Shown here: one piece after another, positions 25,763 through 35,781 of the stretch
How the letters are laid out: the number at the start of each line of letters is the position of its first letter
Position numbering within the stretch: position 1 is the first letter of the stretch
Assembly (NCBI RefSeq): GCF_000342005.1
Contig: NZ_AOHO01000012.1
Coordinates: forward strand, 1 to 64,000
Length of the DNA stretch: 64,000 bases
Direction: 5' to 3'
Source of the DNA: Amycolatopsis decaplanina DSM 44594
GTDB lineage: Bacteria; Actinomycetota; Actinomycetes; Mycobacteriales; Pseudonocardiaceae
Notes under the pieces: generated by a model
Told to the model about the DNA's origin: nothing
Database searches by the model: none
What the model saw: only the letters and a program-made list of their open reading frames with translations
Translations under genes and position numbers: made by a program

Positions 25763-27016
25763 TCACCATTCTCGAACCGGGCGAGGCGGCAGGGCCGTGT
25801 CGGCGAGTGCGCGCCGCCCGGGAATGCCGAATTTGCGGTACACGTTCGACAGGTGGAACTCGATCGTGCGCACGGTGAGCACCAGGCGGTCCGCTATCTG
25901 TTTGTTGCTATAGCCGTTCTTGGCCATTGTGGCGACGTTCAGCTCCTGCGTGGTCAACCTGGTCCGTTGTACGGGAGTGGTGAGTCCGTGAAGCAGCTTC
26001 TCGATCTGTTCCGTCAACGTCACATCACCGATCCACCGAGCTGATCTCGCGGCTCGAAGGAGTTGGTCCTTCGCTGCCTGATGCTTGCCGGAGTCCAGAA
26101 GTCTCTTGCCCTGCTCGTAGCAGACGGTCGCGATCCCGACCGGGGAGCCGGCGACCTCCAGCAGATCGACGGCGTCCCTGAGCCGTTCGGACGGCCGCTC
26201 GGAATCCTCTATCATCTCGAGGACATACAGCCCCCAGGCCACATGTTCGGGTGACCGCCACGCCGTCGCGGCCTCGTACTCCTGCGTCGCCGCGGTGACG
26301 GCGGTATCAAGCTGTCCGCTGGCGGCCGCCGTGAGTGCCAGCAACCCCTTTCGTCGCGCGACCGAAAAAGTCGCCGCGACCTCCGTGCCGGGAAGTCGCG
26401 AAGACGCACGCAGATCTCGGTAGGCCTCGTCGGTCCTGCCCGCGATCAGATGGAGCCAGCCACGCACCACCAGCACCAACGGGCGCATGGTCGGCCATTT
26501 CCGCAGAAGGCGGTCGAAGTCTTGCCTTCGCAGGGCCTGGTCGGCCTGGTCCGCGTCATTGATCGCGACCAGCGCTTCGATATAGAGGGGGCCCGCCAGA
26601 TCACGCAGGCAAGCAGGATGTGCCGTGGTGGCGAGTCGCGCCAAGGCGGTCCGCGAACCCGCGAGGTCCCCGGCATGCTTCGCGTGCTCAGCCCGCATCA
26701 GCGCGACGTGATCGGTGAACTTGTCGTCAGAATCGCGCTCCAGCTTCCACAGATGTGCGTCCGCGCTTTCGAGCTCACCGGTCCGCAGAAGAATCGTCAC
26801 TCCATGCCATAGGCAGCTCGGATTCCACGAACACACTTCGTCAGTGAACACGAGTTCGGCCTGCGCCGCGGTCGCCAGGCGGTCGGTGCCCCGTGAAAGC
26901 ATCGCCAGCGCCGCCGACGCTTGGCACCCCGGATGCGATTCCGGCCACTGGGGCCCGATGAACCCGGATTCCGAGACCGGCTGAGTTGCGTCGGGTTCCA
27001 CGTTGGTCAACTTCAT
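25763..27016 (-). CDS. LuxR-type transcriptional regulator with helical repeat domain
   Basis: 417 residues. The first ~340 residues are helical, TPR-like, without any P-loop, so this looks like a regulator of the LAL family stripped of its ATPase. The C-terminal ~65 residues are a LuxR/FixJ helix-turn-helix (ELNVATMAKNGYSNKQIADR, then VRTIEFHLSNVYRKF). ATG at 27016 is preferred over an upstream GTG (27076) and ATG (27043) because GGGAGGG precedes it at the right distance. It is convergent with the ligase-SDR gene and divergent from the PKS genes, the position of a pathway-specific regulator. Confidence 0.85.
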   Translation of the reverse strand: MKLTNVEPDATQPVSESGFIGPQWPESHPGCQASAALAMLSRGTDRLATAAQAELVFTDEVCSWNPSCLWHGVTILLRTGELESADAHLWKLERDSDDKFTDHVALMRAEHAKHAGDLAGSRTALARLATTAHPACLRDLAGPLYIEALVAINDADQADQALRRQDFDRLLRKWPTMRPLVLVVRGWLHLIAGRTDEAYRDLRASSRLPGTEVAATFSVARRKGLLALTAAASGQLDTAVTAATQEYEAATAWRSPEHVAWGLYVLEMIEDSERPSERLRDAVDLLEVAGSPVGIATVCYEQGKRLLDSGKHQAAKDQLLRAARSARWIGDVTLTEQIEKLLHGLTTPVQRTRLTTQELNVATMAKNGYSNKQIADRLVLTVRTIEFHLSNVYRKFGIPGRRALADTALPPRPVREW

Positions 27017-27581
27017 CCGGCCCTCCCGTACCTCGTCCGCCATTGTCCACGAGCTTGGATAGGGTGCTTCACCCACTCGGGTGACTATTTGGGGTGTTTG
27101 CGGGTCCGTGTTGTCGACGACGGCCGCCTCGGTGGCGAAGCCGCGCGAGGACTTCGTCGCCGAATGCGGCTACCGCTCATCGAGGTGGGCCCGCCTATGT
27201 GCTCGTAATGTTTTAAAGCCCCTGTCGTGGCCTCTGTGGATGAATCGGGCGTAGTGCTACGCGTGTAGGTTTTCGGGTTTTTTCGACCGAGTACGACTGG
27301 GCGTCTTGCTCGCCACCGGTGGCTACCTTGTGTCACTCTTGCAGTAAGGAAAAGTCTGTCAGTCTTGAGGACGCTCTCCTTGTTTCCCCAGGAGGAGGGC
27401 CACTTTTCCGGTTGGCGAAATCTTGCGAGCATCACTTAAGGTGACCCCATTGTGTGTTAGGTCGTTTCCGTTGGACAAAAAGGCAGAATTTCACTTACTT
27501 CTGCTATAACGTGTTACTATTTGGCGCAAGAAATTGCATTATCCCTTGGTGTGAAATGCGTCGAAAATCGAGCCATTCGGA
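27017..27581. promoter_or_regulatory. Divergent regulatory region for the LuxR gene and PKS operon
   Basis: 565 bp without a convincing gene. GC falls sharply between about 27480 and 27570, with tracts such as TTACTATTTGGCG and AGAAATTGCATTATC, as expected for promoters and regulator binding in this genome. No symmetric operator could be fixed with confidence. Confidence 0.5.
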
Positions 27582-29000
27582 GTGCCTGTGCAGGCGAAAT
27601 CACTTTCCTCGACGTTTCTTTTCCCGGGTCAAGGTGCCTATCTGGCCGGCGTCTTCGGTGCCAGCGGAACCGCCTTCCCTGCCATCGCCGCCGAACTCAC
27701 CCAGATGGACGAATATTCGTTGCGGGCAGGCGGCCCCGCGGTGACTTCCCTGCTCACCGACACCGCTTCCCCCACCTTGGACCATCTTCTGGAGAGCGAC
27801 GTCCCGGCATTGAGCCTGGCGATCTTCGCTTCCCAGGTCGTGGCCGCACGGCTCTACCAGGAGGAGTTCGGCCTTTCGCCGACGCTGCTCGTCGGCCACA
27901 GTTTCGGCGAATTCGCCGCGCTGGTGGTGTCCGGCGCCTTGACCCTGGAAGAAGGTGTCACGCTCGTGGTGGCGCGTGACCGAGCGCTGCGCGCCTCGGG
28001 GGCCTCCGGGGGTATGGTCGCGATCGAAGCGGGCTGCCGGCGGGTGGAACACCTGGTTGCCGCGATGGCCGACCGCAGTCTCGCGGTCGCCGCGGACAAC
28101 GCCTATGACCAAACGGTGGTCTCCGGGTCCGAGTCGGCTGTCGCCCGTCTCGCGGACGTCGCCCGCGCACTCGGCGTCAAGGCCACCGTCCTCCGGGTGC
28201 CCTACCCGTTCCACAACCACCGGCTCCTCGGCCAGGCCAACGAGCTGTTCGCCCGGACCGTGGCCACGATCGCCCCACGAGTACCGCGAATCTCGGTGTA
28301 CTCGCCCGTTCTCGGACGTCGGGTCGAAACCCCCGAGGACGTTGTGGAGGTGCTGTCGAACCATCTGGTCCGGCCGGTGCGCTTCCTCGGTGCGCTGCAC
28401 ACGATCCGCGCGGAGGGCGAAACCCGGTTCGTCGAGTGCGGTGCGCGGTCGACGTTGGTGGACCTCGCGGCCACGACCTTGGCCGGGATCAGCACCAGCG
28501 CGCCCTTCCGCCGCCGTGCCGACGACGCGGGCGTGCTGGCCGAGGTACGTGTCCTCGACGCCGGTGTCGAAACCAAGCGGCAGGCGACGGCCGCGCCCGC
28601 TCCTGTCGCCGCCGCTCCCGTCGCCCCGGCCCCGGTCGCACCGGAGCCCGTGGCGTCCGTCGAGCCGGTGCCGGTCGAACCGTTGCCAGCCCAGCGGGTC
28701 ACCTCGGCAGCGAGCGAAACCGGTGATGGGGAGGGCGAACTCTCCGAGACGGAGGTGCTCGGCGAACTCAAGACGCTGTATGCCGACGCCGTGGGCTATC
28801 CCGCCGATGTCTTCGAGGCCGGTGTGGAACTCGAGGCCGATCTCGGCATCGACTCGATCCGTCAGACCGAACTCCTGCAGCGGGCGAGGAAGCGCTACGA
28901 CGTTCCCGAGGCCGATCACATCCGGATCACCGACTACACGACCCTCGAGTCCATCGCCGGGCTGATCGTCGAACTGAATCACCAGGGAGCGCAGGTGTGA
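27582..29000 (+). CDS. Acyltransferase-acyl carrier protein didomain
   Basis: 472 residues. AT domain 1-325: FPGQGAY, the nucleophile Ser108 in GHSFGE, and a PYPFHNH segment whose His pattern is closer to malonyl- than methylmalonyl-selective ATs. A Pro/Ala/Val linker (~330-390) leads to an ACP with phosphopantetheine Ser425 in DLGIDSIR. It should load malonyl units onto its own ACP for the large synthase encoded next. GTG at 27582 is used; GTG at 27588 is an alternative. The stop overlaps the start of the next gene (GTGA), implying equimolar production. Confidence 0.88.
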   Translation: MPVQAKSLSSTFLFPGQGAYLAGVFGASGTAFPAIAAELTQMDEYSLRAGGPAVTSLLTDTASPTLDHLLESDVPALSLAIFASQVVAARLYQEEFGLSPTLLVGHSFGEFAALVVSGALTLEEGVTLVVARDRALRASGASGGMVAIEAGCRRVEHLVAAMADRSLAVAADNAYDQTVVSGSESAVARLADVARALGVKATVLRVPYPFHNHRLLGQANELFARTVATIAPRVPRISVYSPVLGRRVETPEDVVEVLSNHLVRPVRFLGALHTIRAEGETRFVECGARSTLVDLAATTLAGISTSAPFRRRADDAGVLAEVRVLDAGVETKRQATAAPAPVAAAPVAPAPVAPEPVASVEPVPVEPLPAQRVTSAASETGDGEGELSETEVLGELKTLYADAVGYPADVFEAGVELEADLGIDSIRQTELLQRARKRYDVPEADHIRITDYTTLESIAGLIVELNHQGAQV

Positions 29001-32000
29001 ACGGCCAGGACTTCGACGGCAAGATCTGCCTGATCACCGGCGGCTCGAAAGGGCAGGGCCGGGCGATCTCGTACGAACTGGCCGGACGGGGCGCGCACGT
29101 CATAGTCAACTGGTTCCACGATCAGGCGGCGGCCGAGGAGACCGTCCAGACCATCGTTTCCGCCGGTGGCTCGGCGGAGGGCTTGCGCGCGAGCGTGGCG
29201 AAGGCAGAGACCGTGGACGCGATGTTCGAAGAGATCGGACATCGGCACGGCAGGCTCGACGTGCTGGTCAACAACGCCGCCCGCGGGGTCTTCGTACCGC
29301 CGGAGGTGCTGACGGAGCACGACTGGGAGCGCGCGTTCAACACCAATGTGCATGGGCCGCGCCGCTGTTCCAGGGCGGCTTTACCGCTGATGCGGGAACG
29401 CGGCGGAGCCATCGTGAACCTGGGTTCGCTCGGCACGAGCGTGGTGATCGAGAACTACGTCTGTACGGCCGTGTGCAAAGGTGCGCTGGAGCAGCTCACC
29501 AAGTATCTTGCGGTCGAATTCGGACCGTACGGCATCCGGGTCAACATGGCCTCCGCCGGGATGCTGGAAAGCGAGACCGTCAAGCTGTTCCCGGACAGCG
29601 AGAGGGTGCTCGAAGCCACCGTCGCGGGTACTCCGCTGAACCGGCTGGGCACCCTCGAGGAGAACGCGAAGCTGGTCGCGTTCCTGGCGTCGGACCAGTC
29701 GTCGTGGATGACCGGTGAAGAGGTCGTCAACGACGGCGGTCTCCGGCTGGGTGGAGCGCTGATCCGCGCCGGGGGCACGTGGGGTGGGCGGGAGCGGATC
29801 GTGGCCGCCACCCCGTCCGCGCCGGAGGTCACCACACCGGCCCCCGCGCCGGAACCGGTGCTCGCGGCCGCACCGGCGCGCACCGAGCCGGTGACCGGAG
29901 GCACCGAGGACGACTGCGTCGCGATCGTCGGCATGGGACTGGTCGTTCCCGGTGCGGAATCCCCGGAAGAGTTCTGGAACCTCCTGCGGACCGGAGAGCC
30001 CGCGTTCTCCGCGCCGGGCGACCGCTACCCGGACGAAACGTTCTGGGCCGCGTCGCCGGGCGAACAGGACCGCACCTACGCCAGTGTCTCCGGCTTCGTC
30101 CGGGCCGGCCGGTCCGACGACATCGCCCCGGAGGCGAGCTTGTCCGCGTCCTGGCTGCGCCGGGCCCTGCGTCAGGCCCTGCCCGCCTCCGCCGGTCGAG
30201 GCCTGCGGACCAGCTGTCACATCGGGGCCTGCTCCGACGGAGACCAGCACTTCGAACAGGCGATGGTGGTGGAGGGCTACGCCCGGCGGCTCGCCGAAAA
30301 TTGGCCAGGCGAGAACCCGGTCTCGCTCGACGAACTCCGTGCCGCGCTGCGGACCCGCTACGACCTCGACATCGGGCACGCCGCCGGACATCTGCCGGAC
30401 GGGATCGTCCGGCACGCGATCGACGGCCTCCTGCCGGGGAACACGCCGTTCACCGTGGTCGACACGGCCTGTTCGTCGTCGTTGTACGCCCTTGAGCAAG
30501 GTATGACCGCGGTGCTCGACGGCCGGGCCGAGCTGGCTCTCTGCGGGGGCTACTTCATGGTCACGCCGCGATTCAACGTGCTGTTCGGCAAACTGTCCGG
30601 GCTCAGCGAGGCCGGCAAGGTCGCTTCCTACCAGCAGTCGGCCGACGGGACACTGTTCTCCGACGGGGCCGCTGTGGTCGCGGTGCGCCGTCTCTCCGAC
30701 GCCCGGCGCGACGGCGACGAAGTGCTCGCCGTCCTCGCCGGCTTCGGCGCTGCCGCGGACGGCCGGGGCCGCGCCATCGCGGCACCGAATCCCCATGGCC
30801 AAAAACTGGCGGTGACCAGGGCGGGCAGGGCATCGCAGGTGCCCGCGGACGAGATCGGCTGGATCGTCGGGCACGGCACCGGCACCAAGGCGGGCGACGC
30901 CGTCGAACTGGCCGCTCTCGATGGGGTCGCCCCCGCCGTTCCGGTTCTGTGCACCTCGAACAAGCCACTGGTCGGGCACACCGGCTGGGCCGCGGGCGCG
31001 GTCTCGGTGATCCATGTCGTGCTAGGCCTGCGCAACGGCGTCGTGCCCGCGCAACGTCCCGTCCCTGGCGAGGGTGAGCTGCTCGAATCTCGGCGGGTCA
31101 CCGTTCCGGTGCGGGACACGCCGCTGCCCGCGTCGTCGCGCACCGTGGGCGTATCCGGATTCGGTTTCGGTGGCACCAACGGACATCTGCTGCTGCGGAA
31201 GGAACCCGCACCGGGCGCCCCGGTGGCCAGGAGCAAGCCGGAGGGCGCTCACGACGAGCCGATCGTCCTGGTGGGCTGGTCCGCGCATCTTCCCGGATCG
31301 CCGGACGCCGCCACCGTGCTCGACCGGCTCCGAGCGGGGAAGCCACCGGCCGAAGCCGCGTCCTTCCCGTCTCCGTATCCGGCACCGCCGGTGCGCGTCA
31401 CGAAGATGCCGCCCGCCGCCTCGAACGCGGTGGACCGGACCCAGCTGATGGCACTGGAAGTCGCCGATCGGTTCGTGACGGAAAACGGCTTGCTCTGGCG
31501 CGGCATCGAGCCGGCCACCGGCGTGATCGGCGCGCACTACGGCCCGGCGACGTCCTGGCTGGAGACGGCTTTGCGTTCCTACGCCGACGATCTGCTGTCC
31601 TGGAACCCGGCGGGGCTGTCCGCGGACGACTACGCCGTGGCGGCCGAGGCCGCCGTCAAGCTGGTACGGGAAAACACGCCGGTGACCACTCAGGACAGTC
31701 AGCCCGGTCTGATGGGCAACGTGATCCCGGCCAGGATCGCCAACCACTACGACCTCAACGGTCCGGTCTTGCTCGCCGACGCGGGCCCCGCCGCGACCCT
31801 GCACGCCGTCGACATCGCGCGCCGGTACCTGCGCGACGGCACCCTCGATCTCGCACTCGTGCTCGCGGTCAACGGCAACAGCTCCCCGGAGCTGGAGACG
31901 CTCCTTGGCCGCGAAGCGCTGGGGGAGGGGGCTTTTCTCATGGCGCTGGCCCGCCGTGGGGACGCTGTGGCGGCCGGCTGGCCGGTGCTGTGCGAGCTGT

Positions 32001-34597
32001 CGACGGAGGCGCCCTCGACGTCCGGGGAATCCGGCGCACGCGAGCGCGACTACCTCGGCGCCCACGGTGCGATCGACCTGCTCACCGCGCTGGCCACACT
32101 GGACGAGACCCCTCGGCGTGAGATCGCGGGCGCGTTCCCGGCTCCGACGGTGACGCTCACCGCGCCTGCCCGCACCGAACGCGTCCGCCGCAACGATCGC
32201 TACGTCTGTTCGCTGGCCGAGGACCTCGAACCGGCGGAAGGAAGCTGGACGATTCCGCCCGGCCCCGACTGGCTGGTCCTCGCCCAGCCAGGATGCGCGG
32301 ATCTGGTGCCCGCGGCCGTGCGCGAAGCGGGTGCCGTCGTCCGCGAGCTGGACAGCGCCGTCCCGGTCGAAGCGCAGGTGTCCCTCGACGAAGGCCGGTT
32401 CTCCCACGTGCGCGTGGTCGTCTCGACCCGGAAAGCGGGCTGGCCGACTTCGGTGGACGACAACCTCGTGCTCGCCCACGAGGCGCTCTTCCTGGCCGCG
32501 AAGGCCTGTCGCGACCGCATCGACGACGGCGGGTCGCTCGGCGTCGTCATCGACGACGCTCTCGCGGGTGGCGTGCCCCATCCCGACACCGGGCTGTTCT
32601 CGGCCATGGTGAGCAGCCTCGCGTGGGATCTGCGCGGCGCCCGGCTCGCCGTGGTCATCGGCACCTCGGACTGGGACGTGGTCAACCGGGAACTGGCGAA
32701 CTACGGCGGGAACCCCGTGGTGATCCACCGTGACGGGAAGCGGTTGCGGACGACGATCGTGGCTTCGCCTTCGGAGCTCGACGAGATCGGCCCGGTCCTT
32801 CGTCCCGGCGCCGTCGTGGTGACCACTGGTGGCGCTCGCGGGATCACGGCGGCCTGTATGAAGGAACTCGCCGCCGCACAACGGATCCGGCTCTGGCTCC
32901 TGGGTTCGTCGCAGCTTCGGGATGTGCCCGAGCACATCCTCGACGCGCCGGATTCGGATTTGAACCGCCTCCGTGGCGAGTTCATCGCGGCCGAACGCGC
33001 GAAGCGGTCCGACCTGTCGGTGCGTGAACTGAACGGCCGGTTCGCCAAGCTGCTCAACGCCCGCGAATCACTGCTGAACCTGCGTGAACTGCGTGCGTTG
33101 TGCGGCGAGGACGCGGTGCACTATCTGTCCTGCGATCTCAACTCCGTCACCGCGGTCGCCGCGGCGGTCCAGCGGATCCGGGAGACGGAGCCGCGGGTGG
33201 ACCTGCTCGTTCACGGCGCGGGCCTGCACAACGGCGGCGACATCTCGCGGATCACTCTCGACGGCTTGCGTCGGATCCGTGACGTGAAGCGGCGCGGCTA
33301 TCACAACCTCAAGAAAGCGTTCGGGGACGCTCAACCTCTTTCATGGTGCAACTTCGGCTCAGTGGCGGGCCTGGTCGGCCTGCCGGGCGAAACCGACTAC
33401 GCACCGGGGAACGACTTCCTCCACGGGGCAGCCAGGGCGAACACCTTCGCCCGGGGGCTCGAGGAACGCACCCTGGTGTGGCCGATCTGGTCCGAGGTCG
33501 GCATGGGCGGGTCGGACCTCATGCAGGGCAACAACGAGCGGGCCGGGATCATGGCCCCGCTCAACCCGGCCGAAGGAGTGCGGCACTTCGTCGCGGAACT
33601 GACCCGGTTCCCGGCATCCGAGCCGTTGATCGCCTTCCTGAACCCGAGGGAGCGGGAGACCTTCTCCCGGCAGTTCCCCGGATTCGTCCGGAACCGCCCG
33701 GCGCGGGCACCGTGGCTGCTCGGCACTCCTTACCGGTTCGACGCGAGCTCGGCGGAGTGGGTGCTCGAACTCGGGGGCCGGACGGCCGGATTCCTGGCCG
33801 AACACCTCGTGAACGACAAGCCCACCCTGCATGGCACCGGCCTAGCCACGGTCGCGGCCGAAGCGGCGACGGAACTGTTCCCGGATCGTCCGGTGAGCGC
33901 CCTGCGTGATCTGCGGTTCCACGCGTTCGTGGCTCCGAAGGCCAGGCCAGGAAGCCCCTACCGGGTGACGGCGACCTTCTCCGGCCACGATGGCGAGAAG
34001 GCGTTGGTGGAGGTCCAGATCACCAGTGACGTCGTGGACCGGCGTGGCCGGGTCCTGCGTCGCAACCGGCCGCACTTCACGTGCGTCGCCGAACTGGGAC
34101 CCCTGGCGCCGTCGCCGTCGGCGGCGGAACGGGTCACCGGGAAGCACTCGGACGACCCGTACTACCGGGCAGGCAGCGGTGTGTACCTCGGCGGCGTCTT
34201 CCAGGCGACCACCGACTCGGTCGAAGGCCCCCGCGGCGCGAGTGCCCGCTGGGTGCACGTGCCCCCGGCGACCGAGTCGGACCGGACGCTGCAGGAGAAT
34301 CCGCCGGTACCGTCGGTCCTTCTCGACGCGCTGGCCCGCACACGGATGCTGCGGACGGACGAGAACGGTGTCCACCTCCTCGCCGTCCCCCGTGCCATCG
34401 GGCGGATCGACTTCTTCACCGCGGGTGGCGACGGCCCGGTCTCCCGGGCGAATCCCGACGGCATCGTGCTCAATCACGTCGCCGCCGAGAACATCGACGA
34501 GGCGTCCTCGGTGGACGGGCGGGTGCTGATCCGGATCAGCGGCTGCGAGATCTACGACGTCGACGACACCGAACGCTCACTGGTCACGGGCACGTGA
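28997..34597 (+). CDS. Iterative polyketide/PUFA-like synthase: SDR-KS-KS'-KR-DH
   Basis: 1,866 residues. Domain order: an FabG-like SDR (1-260; TGGSKGQG, VNNAARG); a linker; an active ketosynthase (~303-745) with Cys492 (TACSSS), His626 (GHGTGT) and His661 (VGHTGW); a second KS-like domain (~755-1060) whose nucleophile region reads DAGPAATLHA, without Cys, like a chain-length factor; a ketoreductase (~1270-1530; TTGGARGIT, Ser in FGSVAG, Tyr in DYAPGND); and a double-hotdog dehydratase (~1575-1850; AEHLVNDKP with the putative His). There is no AT, ACP, ER or thioesterase; the AT-ACP comes from the preceding gene. The organisation resembles PUFA synthases and enediyne-type iterative PKSs, so an unsaturated chain or aryl-polyene-like extension is plausible. 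The offloading route is unclear. Confidence 0.88.
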   Translation: MNGQDFDGKICLITGGSKGQGRAISYELAGRGAHVIVNWFHDQAAAEETVQTIVSAGGSAEGLRASVAKAETVDAMFEEIGHRHGRLDVLVNNAARGVFVPPEVLTEHDWERAFNTNVHGPRRCSRAALPLMRERGGAIVNLGSLGTSVVIENYVCTAVCKGALEQLTKYLAVEFGPYGIRVNMASAGMLESETVKLFPDSERVLEATVAGTPLNRLGTLEENAKLVAFLASDQSSWMTGEEVVNDGGLRLGGALIRAGGTWGGRERIVAATPSAPEVTTPAPAPEPVLAAAPARTEPVTGGTEDDCVAIVGMGLVVPGAESPEEFWNLLRTGEPAFSAPGDRYPDETFWAASPGEQDRTYASVSGFVRAGRSDDIAPEASLSASWLRRALRQALPASAGRGLRTSCHIGACSDGDQHFEQAMVVEGYARRLAENWPGENPVSLDELRAALRTRYDLDIGHAAGHLPDGIVRHAIDGLLPGNTPFTVVDTACSSSLYALEQGMTAVLDGRAELALCGGYFMVTPRFNVLFGKLSGLSEAGKVASYQQSADGTLFSDGAAVVAVRRLSDARRDGDEVLAVLAGFGAAADGRGRAIAAPNPHGQKLAVTRAGRASQVPADEIGWIVGHGTGTKAGDAVELAALDGVAPAVPVLCTSNKPLVGHTGWAAGAVSVIHVVLGLRNGVVPAQRPVPGEGELLESRRVTVPVRDTPLPASSRTVGVSGFGFGGTNGHLLLRKEPAPGAPVARSKPEGAHDEPIVLVGWSAHLPGSPDAATVLDRLRAGKPPAEAASFPSPYPAPPVRVTKMPPAASNAVDRTQLMALEVADRFVTENGLLWRGIEPATGVIGAHYGPATSWLETALRSYADDLLSWNPAGLSADDYAVAAEAAVKLVRENTPVTTQDSQPGLMGNVIPARIANHYDLNGPVLLADAGPAATLHAVDIARRYLRDGTLDLALVLAVNGNSSPELETLLGREALGEGAFLMALARRGDAVAAGWPVLCELSTEAPSTSGESGARERDYLGAHGAIDLLTALATLDETPRREIAGAFPAPTVTLTAPARTERVRRNDRYVCSLAEDLEPAEGSWTIPPGPDWLVLAQPGCADLVPAAVREAGAVVRELDSAVPVEAQVSLDEGRFSHVRVVVSTRKAGWPTSVDDNLVLAHEALFLAAKACRDRIDDGGSLGVVIDDALAGGVPHPDTGLFSAMVSSLAWDLRGARLAVVIGTSDWDVVNRELANYGGNPVVIHRDGKRLRTTIVASPSELDEIGPVLRPGAVVVTTGGARGITAACMKELAAAQRIRLWLLGSSQLRDVPEHILDAPDSDLNRLRGEFIAAERAKRSDLSVRELNGRFAKLLNARESLLNLRELRALCGEDAVHYLSCDLNSVTAVAAAVQRIRETEPRVDLLVHGAGLHNGGDISRITLDGLRRIRDVKRRGYHNLKKAFGDAQPLSWCNFGSVAGLVGLPGETDYAPGNDFLHGAARANTFARGLEERTLVWPIWSEVGMGGSDLMQGNNERAGIMAPLNPAEGVRHFVAELTRFPASEPLIAFLNPRERETFSRQFPGFVRNRPARAPWLLGTPYRFDASSAEWVLELGGRTAGFLAEHLVNDKPTLHGTGLATVAAEAATELFPDRPVSALRDLRFHAFVAPKARPGSPYRVTATFSGHDGEKALVEVQITSDVVDRRGRVLRRNRPHFTCVAELGPLAPSPSAAERVTGKHSDDPYYRAGSGVYLGGVFQATTDSVEGPRGASARWVHVPPATESDRTLQENPPVPSVLLDALARTRMLRTDENGVHLLAVPRAIGRIDFFTAGGDGPVSRANPDGIVLNHVAAENIDEASSVDGRVLIRISGCEIYDVDDTERSLVTGT

Positions 34598-34675
34598 CGG
34601 CGTCCTTTCCTGCCGCCTGAACACCCGACCTGGGGAACTTGATCCAGTAACACTGAGGAGTTTCGCTTAGCTCCA

Positions 34676-35410
34676 TCACGACGCCAGGCCACCGGCGGTC
34701 TCACCACCGTCGATGACAAAGGCTTGGCCCGTAATGAAGGCGGCGGCGTTCGAGGCCAGGTAAGCCCCGAGTGCCGCTATCTCGTCCGGGTGGGCCATCC
34801 GCCCCGCGGGCAGCCGGGCGGCCATCGCGGCCTGATCCTCGGGGCTGGCGATCTCACGGTCGATCAGGGGCGTGTGCACGAAGCCCGGACAGATCGCGTT
34901 GACCCGGATCTTCGGTCCCAGCTCGAGCGCCAGTGTCTTGGTGAACTCGATGAGCCCCGCCTTACTGACGTTGTAGCTTACATAGTCCGGCATGCCGACC
35001 ATTCCGCTCACGGACGAAACGTTGACGATGACACCGCCGTCACCTGCGTCCATGCGGCGCGCGGCTTCCTGCGCCACATGGAATGCACCCGTCAGGTTCA
35101 CCGCCAGGACACGTTCCCAGCCGGCCGCGTCCGCCTCCAGGAACGAGGCGTGCCGCATGACACCGGCATTGTTGAACAGCGTGTCAACACCGCCCCACAA
35201 CCGGTCCAGGTCGGCGAACACCTCGGCCACGCGCGCGCGGTCGCTGACGTCGGCTTCGGCAGCCACTTCGAGTCCGGGCAAGGTATTCTGTAACGCCGTC
35301 AGGCCTTCTCGATCGACGTCCAGCACCGCGACGCGGGCACCGTCGTCGACGAACCGTCGTGCAAGAGCCTTGCCGATCCCGGACGCTCCACCTGTGATCA
35401 CGACTCGCAT
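34676..35410 (-). CDS. Short-chain dehydrogenase/reductase
   Basis: 244 residues, classical SDR: TGGASGIG, the NNAG motif (FNNAGVM), Ser in NVSSVSG, YNVSK and VIDGGET. Asp after the second strand (AVLDVDR) suggests NAD. It is convergent with the PKS gene and lies 78 bp from it, so it may belong either to that cluster or to the following tailoring block. Confidence 0.88.
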   Translation of the reverse strand: MRVVITGGASGIGKALARRFVDDGARVAVLDVDREGLTALQNTLPGLEVAAEADVSDRARVAEVFADLDRLWGGVDTLFNNAGVMRHASFLEADAAGWERVLAVNLTGAFHVAQEAARRMDAGDGGVIVNVSSVSGMVGMPDYVSYNVSKAGLIEFTKTLALELGPKIRVNAICPGFVHTPLIDREIASPEDQAAMAARLPAGRMAHPDEIAALGAYLASNAAAFITGQAFVIDGGETAGGLAS

Positions 35411-35781
35411 ACTTGATCACGATAGACGCGATGCGCGCAGACAACATCGTCCATATGGTCAGGCACTACTGATCATCGGGGCGGTGCTGGCGACCAACGG
35501 CGACGTCAGGTCCATTCTTCGCCGGAGCATTTCGCTATTCGGGACCCTGTTCCCGCGAGGCTGGAACTCAACCTCACGCTCGATTCGCACTCGAGCGGTC
35601 CCACTTCCACAGTCGCCGGCTGGGCCAGGATCATGCATCCAAGGGGTCCACCATCAGTCGAAGCCGCAGCTAGCGATCCTTTTCGACTCAACGCCGCTTT
35701 AAAGGTGTAAGTGGCCACGCTGGCGGCCAGTCCGTCACTGGCCGGTCGCGTACACAAGGCCGTGCGTCGGTCGTCGATCAG
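35411..35781. other. Intergenic region without a recognisable gene
   Basis: 371 bp between two minus-strand genes. It should contain the promoter of the SDR gene. Short open frames exist on both strands but none has protein-like composition or a ribosome binding site. Around 35690-35720 GC is lower. I see no repeat or hairpin worth calling. Confidence 0.4.

Noticed and set aside
27582-34597. Classical type II KS/CLF or modular type I PKS
   Set aside because: KS and KS-like domains are fused in one chain with KR and DH and an external AT-ACP, closer to PUFA or enediyne-type iterative synthases.
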